The notes beneath the pieces are model-generated. The model was not told the origin of the DNA and searched no databases. It saw only the letters and a program-made list of their open reading frames with translations. The position numbers and the translations under genes were made by a program. From the NCBI GenBank assembly GCA_913046155.1, contig CAJWRY010000002.1, forward strand, positions 1 to 64,000: 64,000 nucleotides of DNA, read 5' to 3'. Shown piece by piece: positions 43,088 through 52,206 of the stretch. Positions within the stretch are counted from its first letter, which is position 1. Each line of letters begins with the position of its first letter. Source of the stretch: an uncultured Candidatus Nemicrothrix sp. (GTDB lineage: Bacteria; Actinomycetota; Acidimicrobiia; Acidimicrobiales; UBA8592).

Positions 43088-43966
43088 ATGAGCTGGGAAT
43101 TGTCAAACTTTGTTCAATCCTTAACGTCCGTTTCCGATTCAACTGCCTCGGTCTATAAAAGAGATCTAAAATCTTTCATAGAGTGGTGTAACAGCCAGAA
43201 ACTAACTGCTCCATCAGAAGTGAGCAGAAGAAACCTCAGATATTACCTTGCTTGGCTTCAAGAAAATGATTACTCAAGGAGAACAATTTCCAGAAAAGCA
43301 TCTTCACTTCGGAGATATTTTAAATGGGCTCAACATAAATCTCTAATAGATTCCAATCCAACGGTTAACCTCCAGACACAGGGTGGTAAATCAAAACTCC
43401 CAAGAGTTTTAAAGAAACAGGAATTACAGGTTCTCCTAGACAACCCAAGACCAGCAACCTTAAATGACGGTATCAGGAAGTTCAGAGATGACGCGATACT
43501 CGAACTTTTATACGGGAGTGGACTAAGGGTAAGCGAACTTTGTAATCTCAAATTCAACCAAATTGATTCCAAAAGGCAACTCTTACGAATAGAGGGGAAG
43601 GGAAGAAAAGAGCGATTAGTCCCGCTATCTAGAAAGTCAATTCAGTGTCTCGAATTATGGTTAAAGAATGGGAGGCCAGAAATGATAGGTACCGAGGAGA
43701 ACCACGACTTTGTATTCGTGAACATGCGATGTAAGCAAATAACCCCTAGGGATGTGCGACGGTTACTTGACCGCAGATCCTCAGTCCCAGTGAATCCTCA
43801 CGCTTTGAGACATACCTTTGCAACACATCTTCTTGACGGGGGTGCAGATTTGCGTGAAGTCCAAGAACTTCTCGGTCACTCGGATCTTAGCTCAACCCAA
43901 ATCTACACTCATGTAAGTAAAGATAGATTAAAGGCCGTACATAAACGAACCCATCCCAGAGGATAA
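43088..43966 (+). CDS. xerC: Tyrosine site-specific recombinase XerC/XerD
   Basis: Chromosome-dimer-resolution recombinase. 292 aa, standard for Xer proteins. The SAM-like N-terminal core-binding domain (1-95) precedes the catalytic domain with Arg147, Lys171, His238, Arg241, His264 and Tyr273 all present (HALRHTFATHLLDGGADLRE and LLGHSDLSSTQIYTH). The position just before rpsB is the chromosomal xerC location in actinobacteria, so this is a housekeeping gene, not a phage integrase. The C-terminal helix ends in KRTHPRG. Confidence 0.93.
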   Translation: MSWELSNFVQSLTSVSDSTASVYKRDLKSFIEWCNSQKLTAPSEVSRRNLRYYLAWLQENDYSRRTISRKASSLRRYFKWAQHKSLIDSNPTVNLQTQGGKSKLPRVLKKQELQVLLDNPRPATLNDGIRKFRDDAILELLYGSGLRVSELCNLKFNQIDSKRQLLRIEGKGRKERLVPLSRKSIQCLELWLKNGRPEMIGTEENHDFVFVNMRCKQITPRDVRRLLDRRSSVPVNPHALRHTFATHLLDGGADLREVQELLGHSDLSSTQIYTHVSKDRLKAVHKRTHPRG

Positions 43967-44010
43967 GCCTAAAGCTTGCAAAAGCAGGTGTAACTTCAAT
44001 ATCTAATTGT

Positions 44011-44016
44011 TAGAAT
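44011..44016 (+). promoter_or_regulatory. -10 element upstream of rpsB
   Basis: TAGAAT at 44011-44016, with TGTAAC 16 bases upstream as a weak -35. A transcript from about 44023 would carry an 88-base leader containing the hairpin at 44062-44101. Confidence 0.4.
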
Positions 44017-44061
44017 CTGATGTGCTTGAGATTCAAGCAAATTTCACCTGAATAACTCCAC

Positions 44062-44101
44062 GGTCGCCTAGGCGTATATTCAGGAATCGTTTAACCGTGG
44101 T
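44062..44101 (+). promoter_or_regulatory. Structured leader of rpsB, putative S2 autoregulatory element
   Basis: CCACGGT and ACCGTGG form a 7-bp stem at the ends of about 40 bases, enclosing a self-complementary GCCTAGGC. The right arm abuts the TAGGAG ribosome-binding site of rpsB at 44101-44106. Such a placement is typical of ribosomal-protein feedback leaders, but the function is inferred. The rest of the 144-base xerC-rpsB gap holds the promoter. Confidence 0.5.
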
Positions 44102-44110
44102 AGGAGAAAA

Positions 44111-44980
44111 ATGTCACCAGTTGTTACTATGAGCCAGTTGCTCAAGGCAGGAGTCCATTTTGGTCACCAAACGAGACGATGGAACCCCAAAATGCAGCGC
44201 TTTATACATGGAGAGCGAAACGGGATCTATCTCATAGATCTAAACCAAACACTTGAGAGAATCGCTGATGCTTACAGTTATGTCAGAGATACGGTAGCTG
44301 AGGGCGGTATGGTGCTTTTCGTAGGCACGAAAAAACAAACCCAAGATGCTGTGAAGTCCTTTGCACAAGGCTGCGGCCAGCCTTATGTTAACCAAAGGTG
44401 GCTCGGAGGAATGCTTACGAACTTTGAGACCATGGCAAAACGAGTTGGGAAAATGAAGGAATACCAGCGAATGCGAGACTCAGGCGAGTTTGATGAAATG
44501 CCAAAGAAAGAGGCTTTAATGCTATCCCGAGAGTTAGCGAAATTAGAGAGAAACCTCAGTGGAATTAGCATGCTTAAAGAGCGGCCACAAGTAGTATTCG
44601 TACTAGATACCAAAAAAGAACACATTGCAGTAACGGAAGCTAACAAGTTAGGTATTCCTGTAATCGCAGTTGTTGACACCAATTGTGACCCTGATGTTAT
44701 AGATTTCGTTATTCCTGGAAATGATGACGCAATTAGGTCAGGCGAGCTGATGTGCCGTGTTATCTCGGAAGCAGTTGAAGAAGGGCAACTAATCCGATCA
44801 AAGAAATATGGATCGCAATCAACCCCCAAAGAAGAACCAGCCGAACCAGTTGAACAAGAAGAAGCCCAAAAGAAAGCGACTGCAGATTTTCAAGAAAGAG
44901 AAAAGAAGGTCGCCGAAGAAATTGCCACAAAACCTGAAACAGCAATAGAAGACCTTAACCCAGAACCGGAGGAAATATAA
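44111..44980 (+). CDS. rpsB: 30S ribosomal protein S2 with charged C-terminal tail
   Basis: 289 aa. Standard S2 body (about 1-235): AGVHFGHQTRRWNPKM, GERNGIYLIDLNQTLE, VNQRWLGGMLTNFETM and PVIAVVDTNCDPD. It continues into a roughly 50-residue charged tail rich in Glu, Lys and Pro (starting KEEPAEPVEQEEAQ). ATG 44111 follows TAGGAG. The next gene tsf starts at the base after the stop, the classic rpsB-tsf pair. Confidence 0.97.
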   Translation: MSPVVTMSQLLKAGVHFGHQTRRWNPKMQRFIHGERNGIYLIDLNQTLERIADAYSYVRDTVAEGGMVLFVGTKKQTQDAVKSFAQGCGQPYVNQRWLGGMLTNFETMAKRVGKMKEYQRMRDSGEFDEMPKKEALMLSRELAKLERNLSGISMLKERPQVVFVLDTKKEHIAVTEANKLGIPVIAVVDTNCDPDVIDFVIPGNDDAIRSGELMCRVISEAVEEGQLIRSKKYGSQSTPKEEPAEPVEQEEAQKKATADFQEREKKVAEEIATKPETAIEDLNPEPEEI

Positions 44981-45775
44981 ATGCCAGAATTTACCGCAAA
45001 AGATGTGCAAAAACTCCGTCAAGCCTCTGGCGCCGGAATGATGGACGCAAAAAGAGCTTTGGACGAGGCCGCTGGTGATTTCGATGCAGCGTTACAATCG
45101 TTACGCGAAAAGGGAATTGCAAAAGCGGATAGTAGAAGCGATAGAGAGAGTGCAGAAGGAGCGATTGCCGTTGCGCAAAATGAAGCCGCAGTAGCCATAG
45201 TCGAACTTAAATCCGAAACTGATTTTTCCGCAAAAGCCAGCGACTTCTTGTCATTAACTCAAGAACTCGCCGATTTAGTGCTTGCAGAAGGTGAAGATGC
45301 TGTGTCAACCAAAGAAGAGGAAATAGATGATCTTCGCATATCAAAAAAAGAAAATATACAACTTGGCACTGTAAAGCAGATTGTCATTGATGAAGGTTCT
45401 TTAGTTGACGTCTACCTACACACCGATCAGGAAGGACGAGGAATTAACGGTGTTATAGTTCAAGGTAAAGACGTGCCAGCAGAAACTTTGCATGAGGTTG
45501 CGCTTCACATAGCTTTCGCAAAACCATCAGCTCTCTCTCGCGAAGAGGTACCAAGTGAAGATATCGAAAAAGAAAGAGAGAGTGCTCTAGGCGTCACTAA
45601 GGCTGAGGGAAAACCAGAGGCTGCGTGGGAAAAGATCGTTGAAGGGCGAGTCTCAAAATGGCTAAGCGAAAGAGTACTGTTAGAACAAGGAATGTTTGGA
45701 GAAAAAGAAACAGTCGCACAAAAATTGGGAGCCGGCACTATTACTAATTTCGTGCAAGCATACATAGGCGATTGA
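44981..45775 (+). CDS. tsf: Elongation factor Ts
   Basis: Nucleotide-exchange factor for EF-Tu. 264 aa. UBA-like N-terminus with VQKLRQASGAGMMDAKRAL, then core-domain signature SETDFSAKASDF, and the C-terminal LLEQGMFGEKETVAQKL segment. Start ATG 44981 directly after the rpsB stop, with GGAGG upstream inside rpsB. Confidence 0.97.
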   Translation: MPEFTAKDVQKLRQASGAGMMDAKRALDEAAGDFDAALQSLREKGIAKADSRSDRESAEGAIAVAQNEAAVAIVELKSETDFSAKASDFLSLTQELADLVLAEGEDAVSTKEEEIDDLRISKKENIQLGTVKQIVIDEGSLVDVYLHTDQEGRGINGVIVQGKDVPAETLHEVALHIAFAKPSALSREEVPSEDIEKERESALGVTKAEGKPEAAWEKIVEGRVSKWLSERVLLEQGMFGEKETVAQKLGAGTITNFVQAYIGD

Positions 45776-45849
45776 CTAGGATTATGGCTCAAACAATCAA
45801 ATTTCACGAAAAGCATGCACTTTAGCGCCGAAAGAGGCATGATACAGAC

Positions 45850-46593
45850 GTGAGTGATTCCAGTACACAACTTCAGCCCGGTCGATGGGGCCGGGTAGTT
45901 CTAAAGGTCTCCGGCGAAGCTTTTGCTGGCGATATGGGATATGGGATAGATGGTCATGTCGTTCAAGAGATAGCTCGACAGATTGTTAAAGTCCGATCTG
46001 AGTTTGACGTGCAGCTAGCTATAGTCGTCGGTGGTGGAAACATTTGGCGTGGAATGGCAGGTTCCGGAGCCGGTATGGATAGAGCACAAGCTGACTACAT
46101 GGGAATGCTAGCAACCGTCATCAATGCGTTAGCTCTGCAAGACACATTAGAACAACTTGGCCAACCCACTCGTGTTCAAACAGCTATCCACATGAGCCAG
46201 GTTGCGGAACCATACATAAGACGAAGAGCGCTTCGTCATCTTGAGAAAGGGAGAGTAGTAATTTTTGCCGGCGGAACTGGAAACCCTTTCTTCACCACAG
46301 ATACAACCGCAGCACTTCGGGCAGTAGAAATCGAAGCAGGGGCAATACTCAAGGGAACACATTCAGGGATACAAGGGGTATACGATGACGACCCTCGAGA
46401 AAATCCTAATGCGCAATTGCTTGAAGAAATTACCTACATTGATGTTCTCAATAAAGGATTAAAGGTGATGGACTCTACGGCTATCTCACTCTGCATGGAC
46501 AACAATTTACCCATTGTAGTTTTTGATTTAATGGGCGATGGAAATGTAGGACAAATTCTTGCCGGCAAACAGGTAGGAACAGCTGTAAGTTAG
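45850..46593 (+). CDS. pyrH: Uridylate kinase
   Basis: UMP kinase of the amino-acid-kinase fold. 247 aa. VVLKVSGEAFAGDMGYGID at the start, VVGGGNIWRGMAG, YMGMLATVINALALQD and the C-terminal FDLMGDGNVGQILAGKQVGT. GTG 45850 is the start; a leaderless arrangement is possible because TGATAC lies shortly upstream and no ribosome-binding site is seen. Next gene frr follows after 6 bases. Confidence 0.96.
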   Translation: MSDSSTQLQPGRWGRVVLKVSGEAFAGDMGYGIDGHVVQEIARQIVKVRSEFDVQLAIVVGGGNIWRGMAGSGAGMDRAQADYMGMLATVINALALQDTLEQLGQPTRVQTAIHMSQVAEPYIRRRALRHLEKGRVVIFAGGTGNPFFTTDTTAALRAVEIEAGAILKGTHSGIQGVYDDDPRENPNAQLLEEITYIDVLNKGLKVMDSTAISLCMDNNLPIVVFDLMGDGNVGQILAGKQVGTAVS

Positions 46594-46599
46594 GAACAC

Positions 46600-47169
46600 A
46601 TGAGCGACGATTTATTAGAACTTTTATTTGCTGAAGCAGAAGAAAAGATGGAGAAGTCGGTCGTAAGAACTAAAAGTGAGTTCTCTTCAATAAGAACTGG
46701 TCGTCCAAGTCCTGCTTTAGTGGAGCGGATACAAGTTGAATACTTCGGAAGTGATGTCCCGCTGCAACAACTTGCCAGTTTCTCAGTTCCAGAAGCCCAG
46801 TTACTAGTAATTGCCCCTTTTGACAAAGGGGCAATTGAAGCTATCGAGAGAGCGATAGTCCTCGCTGACCTTGGAGTCAGTCCAGCAAATGACGGTTCAA
46901 TTCTCAGGCTGAACTTTCCTCCGCTCACAGAAGAGAGGCGAAAACAACTCGTAAAAGTGGTCAAAAATCTAGCGGAAGAAGGGAGAGTATCCATTCGAGG
47001 TATCAGACGATCAGCTCGTCAAGAACTGGATACTCTTGATAAAGAGGGAGATGTTTCGTCGGACGATGCTAAGAGAGCATCAGAAAAGATTGATACTTTG
47101 ACACGAGACTTTGAAGGTCAAATAAACGCCGCACTCGAGCAGAAAGAAACTGAACTATTAGAAGTTTAG
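46600..47169 (+). CDS. frr: Ribosome recycling factor
   Basis: Splits post-termination ribosomes with EF-G. 189 aa, slightly longer than the usual 185. SSIRTGRPSPALVERIQVEYFG, PLQQLASFSVPEAQLLVI and RLNFPPLTEERRKQLVK are present, followed by the long helical C-terminus. ATG 46600 follows AGGAACA. Order tsf-pyrH-frr-cdsA is canonical. Confidence 0.97.
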   Translation: MSDDLLELLFAEAEEKMEKSVVRTKSEFSSIRTGRPSPALVERIQVEYFGSDVPLQQLASFSVPEAQLLVIAPFDKGAIEAIERAIVLADLGVSPANDGSILRLNFPPLTEERRKQLVKVVKNLAEEGRVSIRGIRRSARQELDTLDKEGDVSSDDAKRASEKIDTLTRDFEGQINAALEQKETELLEV

Positions 47170-47194
47170 ACTATGGTAGATTTCTGGAGATGTT

Positions 47195-48340
47195 ATGACG
47201 GAAGAAGAAAACACAAAGGGACCAGAGGGGGACTCAACAAACCATGGCCTGCCGCATTGGAGCGAGCCAGCTACAGGTCAGTTCCCTAAAGTTGAGATAA
47301 ACAAAAGTGACGGACCTAACGAAGATTGGGAAGCCTTAACCGAAGGCCCCAACTGGGGTCAGGGAGCTGAGCCTGAAAGCTCGGTCAATGAAACGCAACG
47401 CATAGATGTCACGATAGGGGAAGACCCAAAGACAGATGATTTCTTTTCCTACGGGAAGCCACTTGATCTCGCCGAGACTACAGAATCAATCATCTCTGAA
47501 GGGAAAAAATCAAGAAGGTCAGGATTGGGTTCAAGGGAAACGTTGACTCGTATCATCACCGGGCTTGTCCTCGGCGGAATCGTCATCCTTTGTCTTGCAA
47601 TCAGCAAAATAGCAACAGTTGTGCTAATAGCAGTGATGCTTGGTATAGCTTCCACCGAGTTATTTCAGAGCCTCTACAAAGTTGGATGGCAACCTCCCAC
47701 CCTTGTGGGATTGGTAGCTTCCGTAGGAATGCCATTAGCTACGTACTGGAAGGGAGAAGGCGCAATCGGGTTAGTCCTTTTCCTTACATTCCTGACAGGG
47801 GCACTATGGTATTTGCTTGGAATCGGGGGACCGCGCCCTGTTCCCAATCTCGCAGTCTTGACTCTAGGAGTTGTCTATGTGGGTGTCTTGGGTTCCCACG
47901 CAGTTCTATTATTGGATGACCCTAAAGGAAAGGGCCTACTGCTTGCGGCAATCCTCCTGGCAGCTGGATATGACATAGGAGGGTACTTCATCGGACAAGC
48001 CCTCGGACGTTCACCCCTCACAGAAGTCAGTCCGAATAAAACCATTGAAGGTTTATTAGGCGGGACCTTAGCCACAGTTGGCGTTGGGGTGCTACTTGCT
48101 GTATTTGACGTAGGGCCCTTTGATGGTGATCCTTTTGGCTTCTCAAACGCGCTTCTACTGGGAATAGTCGTGGCAGTAATCGCACCCATCGGTGACCTTG
48201 CAGAATCACTCATTAAGCGTGATTTAAAAATAAAAGATATGGGAACAGTTTTGCCTGGACATGGCGGAGTGCTGGATCGTTGCGACACTCTGCTGTTTGT
48301 CATCCCGACAGTCCATTACATGGTTCTTGTTATGTCATAA
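47195..48340 (+). CDS. cdsA: Phosphatidate cytidylyltransferase CdsA
   Basis: Makes CDP-diacylglycerol from phosphatidate and CTP. 381 aa. A soluble, acidic, low-complexity N-terminus of about 110 residues precedes 8-9 membrane helices, a feature shared with some actinobacterial CdsA proteins. The family signature is at the end: DLAESLIKRDLKIKDMG, then PGHGGVLDRCDTLLF. ATG 47195 with GGAGA upstream. Feeds on products of PlsX. Confidence 0.93.
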   Translation: MTEEENTKGPEGDSTNHGLPHWSEPATGQFPKVEINKSDGPNEDWEALTEGPNWGQGAEPESSVNETQRIDVTIGEDPKTDDFFSYGKPLDLAETTESIISEGKKSRRSGLGSRETLTRIITGLVLGGIVILCLAISKIATVVLIAVMLGIASTELFQSLYKVGWQPPTLVGLVASVGMPLATYWKGEGAIGLVLFLTFLTGALWYLLGIGGPRPVPNLAVLTLGVVYVGVLGSHAVLLLDDPKGKGLLLAAILLAAGYDIGGYFIGQALGRSPLTEVSPNKTIEGLLGGTLATVGVGVLLAVFDVGPFDGDPFGFSNALLLGIVVAVIAPIGDLAESLIKRDLKIKDMGTVLPGHGGVLDRCDTLLFVIPTVHYMVLVMS

Positions 48341-48411
48341 ATCACTTCAGTGTCTCACATCATCAAGAAGATTAAGACTTACACTTTAAATATGATAGGG
48401 AACGGTAGCTG

Positions 48412-49581
48412 ATGAAAAACATAGCCTTACTCGGCTCAACGGGATCAATCGGAACGCAGACTCTTGATGTTGTCAGGGCGAGCCCAGAAAAATTTAATAT
48501 CGAAGTGCTTGCTGCTGGTTCATCTATAGACCATATTCGAAAACAAATTACTGAATTTAGCCCATCAACGGTAATAATGTCCGATGTCAGCGCAGCGAAA
48601 GTACTGGACGAAGAATTTACGGCCGTAACTGTGTTGAGTGGCCCAGAGGCTCTAAAAGAATCAGTTGTGGCTTGCGATATTGTCATTAACGCAATAGTTG
48701 GTTTTGCTGGATTGCCGGTCACCATAGCAGCACTAACTGAAGGAAAGACTCTTGCACTAGCAAACAAAGAATCTCTTATCGCTGGAGGCCCAGTTGTCCA
48801 AAAAGCTCGAAGAATGATGAAGTCTACAATTATCCCCGTAGACAGTGAGCACTCGGCTCTCCATCAATGTTTACATGGGTATCGGTCAGATTATGACCAC
48901 CCCTCGCAATCGGTAAAGCGACTCATCGTTACGGCAAGCGGTGGACCTTTTCGCGGATTTACAGCAGAAAAATTAGACAAAGTTACTCTTGAGGAGGCAC
49001 TTGAACACCCAACATGGAACATGGGTCCCAAGATTACTATCGATTCATCCACACTCATGAACAAGGGTCTGGAAATAATCGAGGCGCATGAGCTTTTTGG
49101 TATTGAATATGGGCAAATAGATGTCGTTGTGCATCCACAGTCCATCGTTCACTCAATGGTTGAGTTTGTTGACAGTTCAACAATTGCGCAGTTATCAATG
49201 CCTGATATGAGGCTACCGATCACATATGCATTGAATTATCCAGAGAGAAGCGAAGCCGAGTGGGGGTCAATAAAGTGGGATGAAATTAAAAAACTTGAAT
49301 TTGAGCAGCCTGACTTTGACAACTTTTTATGTTTGAAACTGGCATACCAAGCTGGAGAAGAAGGAGAAACAGCTCCTGCATGGTTAAACGCTGCCAATGA
49401 AGTCGCTGTTGCAGCCTTCCTAAACCGTCAAATCAAGTGGGTTGATATCCCTCACTTGATTGCGCAAGCATTGGATAACTACGACAGCCGTAAAGCAGAA
49501 GAGGAGCATGATATTTATGAAGCCGACAGGCAAGCACGCCTCATAACAAAACAACTCATAACAGGCAAAGTAAATGGCTGA
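48412..49581 (+). CDS. dxr: 1-deoxy-D-xylulose 5-phosphate reductoisomerase
   Basis: NADPH-dependent second step of the MEP isoprenoid pathway. 389 aa. ALLGSTGSIGTQTLDVVR is the NADPH site, ANKESLIAGG and PVDSEHSALHQCL hold the metal- and substrate-binding Asp/Glu, and EHPTWNMGPKITIDSSTLMNKGLEIIEAHELF is the catalytic loop region (each part visible). TATGAT at 48391 is a candidate -10 within the 71-base gap after cdsA. Overlaps rseP by eight bases. Confidence 0.95.
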   Translation: MKNIALLGSTGSIGTQTLDVVRASPEKFNIEVLAAGSSIDHIRKQITEFSPSTVIMSDVSAAKVLDEEFTAVTVLSGPEALKESVVACDIVINAIVGFAGLPVTIAALTEGKTLALANKESLIAGGPVVQKARRMMKSTIIPVDSEHSALHQCLHGYRSDYDHPSQSVKRLIVTASGGPFRGFTAEKLDKVTLEEALEHPTWNMGPKITIDSSTLMNKGLEIIEAHELFGIEYGQIDVVVHPQSIVHSMVEFVDSSTIAQLSMPDMRLPITYALNYPERSEAEWGSIKWDEIKKLEFEQPDFDNFLCLKLAYQAGEEGETAPAWLNAANEVAVAAFLNRQIKWVDIPHLIAQALDNYDSRKAEEEHDIYEADRQARLITKQLITGKVNG

Positions 49582-50839
49582 AAAGACTTTACGAAGTAAT
49601 GGCGTTACAGACGCCACTTCACAGGAATCAAACTCTCGATTAGGGGTAATTATCGTGCTGGCTCTTTTCGTTTTGCTTGCCATGAGTACCGGTTTCGCAG
49701 GCGTTATTGTTGTTCTCTCATTAGTAGCAATGCTGTTTTTGCACGAGTTAGGACATTACCTAGCAGCTAGAAGAGCTGGAATGAAGGTTACTGAATTCTT
49801 TATCGGGTTCGGACCTAAAATTTGGTCCTTTACAAGGGGAGAAACCGAGTATGGCCTCAAAGGCATTCCCGCTGGCGCTTATGTAAGGGTCATAGGAATG
49901 AATAACCTTGACCCTGTAGCGCCGGAAGACGAGCACAGAGCCTACAGAAATGCAAAATTCGGGCAACGGCTCCTTCTAGCAAGTGCAGGATCCCTTATGC
50001 ATTTTTTAATAGCGTTAATCCTCTTGTATGCAGTTCTTGTTGGTAATGGAATCAACACAGATGAATCTGACTGGACGGTGAAAAACCTTCGTAACGGTGG
50101 CCCCGCAGAGATAATGGGAATTGAATCTGGTGATCGAATTATTGCGCTGAATGGAGTGCCTATTACCGACTGGTGGGATTTTGCTGCAAATATAGCAGGT
50201 TTACCTAATGAGGAAGTTACCATCCAGGTCTCTCGAAACGGAGACCTAATGACATTTCAGGGAATTGTTGGGTCACGAGCAGCTAATGCAGACGGACAGG
50301 ATTACGGATTTATTGGTATTGAAAGAACTAAATTCAGTACCGTAAAGGCCGGCCCTATTGATGCCTTTGGAAAAACTGGCGAGCAATTTGGACTTCTTAC
50401 CTCTGAAACAATAAAGGGTTTGGGGAATTTCTTTAGCCCCTCAGGATTAGGCGATTTCTTCACAGAAGTTTTTGACATGGATTCTCCGCAGTCTCCAACC
50501 AATGTAGGTGTTGGCGAAGGAGATGAAGGAAGAATAGTCTCCGTAGTCGGTGCAACGCGTCTAGGGGCGGAACTAACTGAAACAGGTTGGACAGGGTTAT
50601 TTCTCTTCTTGGCAACAATTAACGTATTTATAGGAATTTTTAATTTAATCCCTTTACTCCCCTTAGATGGTGGTCATGTAATGATTGCATTCTACGAGCG
50701 CCTAAGGAGCCGAAAAGGTGCTCGGTACCATGCAGACGCTTCAAAACTGCTACCGCTAACATATTTGGTGGTCTTTGTGCTGATCGCTATAGGAGTTGCT
50801 GCCATCTATCTAGACATAGCTGACCCGATATCCCTCTAG
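49574..50839 (+). CDS. rseP: RseP-type site-2 intramembrane metalloprotease
   Basis: Zinc protease that cleaves anti-sigma factors or signal-peptide remnants in the membrane. 421 aa. The HEXXH site is at 57-61 (FLHELGHYLAARRAGM), a PDZ domain (about 165-235) follows, and the LDG motif is in IPLLPLDGGHVM near residue 365. Four membrane helices. The N-terminus (about 20 residues) is polar and acidic. It sits between dxr and ispG, the standard actinobacterial dxr-rip1-ispG arrangement. Confidence 0.93.
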   Translation: MAEKTLRSNGVTDATSQESNSRLGVIIVLALFVLLAMSTGFAGVIVVLSLVAMLFLHELGHYLAARRAGMKVTEFFIGFGPKIWSFTRGETEYGLKGIPAGAYVRVIGMNNLDPVAPEDEHRAYRNAKFGQRLLLASAGSLMHFLIALILLYAVLVGNGINTDESDWTVKNLRNGGPAEIMGIESGDRIIALNGVPITDWWDFAANIAGLPNEEVTIQVSRNGDLMTFQGIVGSRAANADGQDYGFIGIERTKFSTVKAGPIDAFGKTGEQFGLLTSETIKGLGNFFSPSGLGDFFTEVFDMDSPQSPTNVGVGEGDEGRIVSVVGATRLGAELTETGWTGLFLFLATINVFIGIFNLIPLLPLDGGHVMIAFYERLRSRKGARYHADASKLLPLTYLVVFVLIAIGVAAIYLDIADPISL

Positions 50840-50849
50840 GATGAGAATA

Positions 50850-52070
50850 ATGGATAACACTTCATCAATAGAACGAAAAGAAACACGACAGATACTTGTT
50901 GGAGATGTACCTGTTGGTGGTAATGCGCCCATAACAGTGCAATCCATGACTACCACGAAAACCTCTGACGTGGATGCGACACTACAACAAATTTATTCTC
51001 TTGCAGCTGCGGGAGCTGACATTGTCCGGTGCACATGTAACGATTATGAAGCAGCTGAAGGCTTGGCAAAGATAGTGCCAAGGTCACCAGTCCCGATCGT
51101 TGCTGATGTCCACAACCAATATAAAATGGCCTTAGCAGCAATCGCCTCGGGCGTAGACTGTCTGCGTCTTAATCCTGGGAACATCAGAAAACCCGCACAC
51201 ATTAAGGCCGTTGCTGAAGCCGCTGGGGAACAATCTGTCCCGATTAGAATAGGCGTCAACGGAGGGTCTCTGCACCCGGAACTATATGAGAGATATGGTG
51301 GAAAAGTTACCCCTGAAGCAATGGTTGAATCTGCGTTAACAGAACTAAATTATTTTGATGAAGTAGGTTTTGACCAAGTAAAGATATCTGTTAAAGCATC
51401 GAACGTTCCGTTAATGGTCGAGGCTTATCGCCAGCTCAGTTCGGCTACTGACCACCCCCTGCATCTCGGAGTGACAGAGGCCGGACCTCCGCCGACAGGG
51501 CTAATCAAATCTACAGCAGGTATAGCAAGCCTTTTGTTAGAGGGTATAGGAGACACGATAAGGTTCTCACTTACTGCAGACCCGATACAAGAAGCTAAAG
51601 CAGGACGTCAGCTCTTGGAGGCTTTAGGATTACGCGAAAGAAAGAACGTAGACCTCATCGCATGTCCCAGTTGTGGGCGAGCTGAAATCGATGTGTATGA
51701 TGTTGCCTCAAAAGCTCAGACAGCCTTTGAGGATAAACAAATCCCCCTTCAAATTGCCGTGATGGGTTGTGTCGTTAATGGGCCTGGAGAAGCGCGAGAT
51801 GCTGATCTTGGAATAGCTGCGGGTAATAAACGAGGCCACTTATTCGTCAAAGGGCAGAACGTAGCGGTTGTGAAAGAAGATGAAATGGTTGAGACTTTAG
51901 TTCAATGGGCCGAGTTTATTACCGAGAATGGTTTTGAGGCCGCACTTGCAAGAGCAGATATGGAAAAGGCTCAAAAGGAAGCCGAGAAAGATCGCAAAAA
52001 ACTACTAGCAATTCAAGGTGAAGATGTTAACGAGGATGCTTCACGCGTTGATTTGATAAGAAAAATTTAG
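50850..52070 (+). CDS. ispG: 4-hydroxy-3-methylbut-2-enyl diphosphate synthase (IspG/GcpE)
   Basis: 4Fe-4S enzyme of the MEP pathway. 406 aa from ATG 50850, chosen because AGGATGAG lies upstream; ATG 50841 is nine bases earlier and equally in frame. VQSMTTTKTSDVDATLQQI starts the TIM barrel. The iron-sulfur ligands are in CPSCGRAEIDV (two Cys) and MGCVVNGPGEA (third Cys). A C-terminal Lys/Glu-rich extension of about 30 residues follows the usual end. Confidence 0.95.
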   Translation: MDNTSSIERKETRQILVGDVPVGGNAPITVQSMTTTKTSDVDATLQQIYSLAAAGADIVRCTCNDYEAAEGLAKIVPRSPVPIVADVHNQYKMALAAIASGVDCLRLNPGNIRKPAHIKAVAEAAGEQSVPIRIGVNGGSLHPELYERYGGKVTPEAMVESALTELNYFDEVGFDQVKISVKASNVPLMVEAYRQLSSATDHPLHLGVTEAGPPPTGLIKSTAGIASLLLEGIGDTIRFSLTADPIQEAKAGRQLLEALGLRERKNVDLIACPSCGRAEIDVYDVASKAQTAFEDKQIPLQIAVMGCVVNGPGEARDADLGIAAGNKRGHLFVKGQNVAVVKEDEMVETLVQWAEFITENGFEAALARADMEKAQKEAEKDRKKLLAIQGEDVNEDASRVDLIRKI

Positions 52071-52117
52071 CATCCAACCCAAAAGCTGGTGTAACGATGA
52101 TTCCAGCAAAAAAGAGC

Positions 52118-52123
52118 TATAAT
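52118..52123 (+). promoter_or_regulatory. Consensus -10 TATAAT of the rimP-nusA operon
   Basis: A perfect TATAAT with no clear -35 (GATGAT sits 16 bases upstream). The transcript would start near 52129-52130, at or next to an ATG in frame with rimP, and then enter the hairpin at 52152-52171. Confidence 0.6.
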
Positions 52124-52151
52124 CCTAAATGTCTTTAATCCAATGGAGTGA

Positions 52152-52175
52152 GGCGTGGGGTATCCCACGCCTTTT
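52152..52175 (+). terminator. Terminator-like attenuator hairpin in the rimP leader
   Basis: GGCGTGGG (52152-52159), loop GTAT, CCCACGCC (52164-52171), then TTTT. A perfect 8-bp GC-rich stem followed by a T-run is the shape of an intrinsic terminator. It lies only about 25 bases after the inferred transcription start and 36 bases before the rimP ATG, so readthrough would set rimP-nusA-infB expression. NusA feedback at such a leader is known in principle from nusA operons; here it is inference. Confidence 0.7.
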
Positions 52176-52206
52176 GTTCATCAGACCAAGTTTTGAAAGG
52201 AGAAGA

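Noticed and set aside
43088..43966. Phage integrase / integrated element
   Set aside because: The recombinase has Xer length and motifs, sits at the chromosomal xerC locus before rpsB, and no phage genes or attachment repeats flank it.
52129..52206. Upstream extension of RimP as the true N-terminus
   Set aside because: It lacks a ribosome-binding site and runs through the terminator hairpin, whereas ATG 52207 has a strong site and the family N-terminus; a leaderless product is kept only as a finding.
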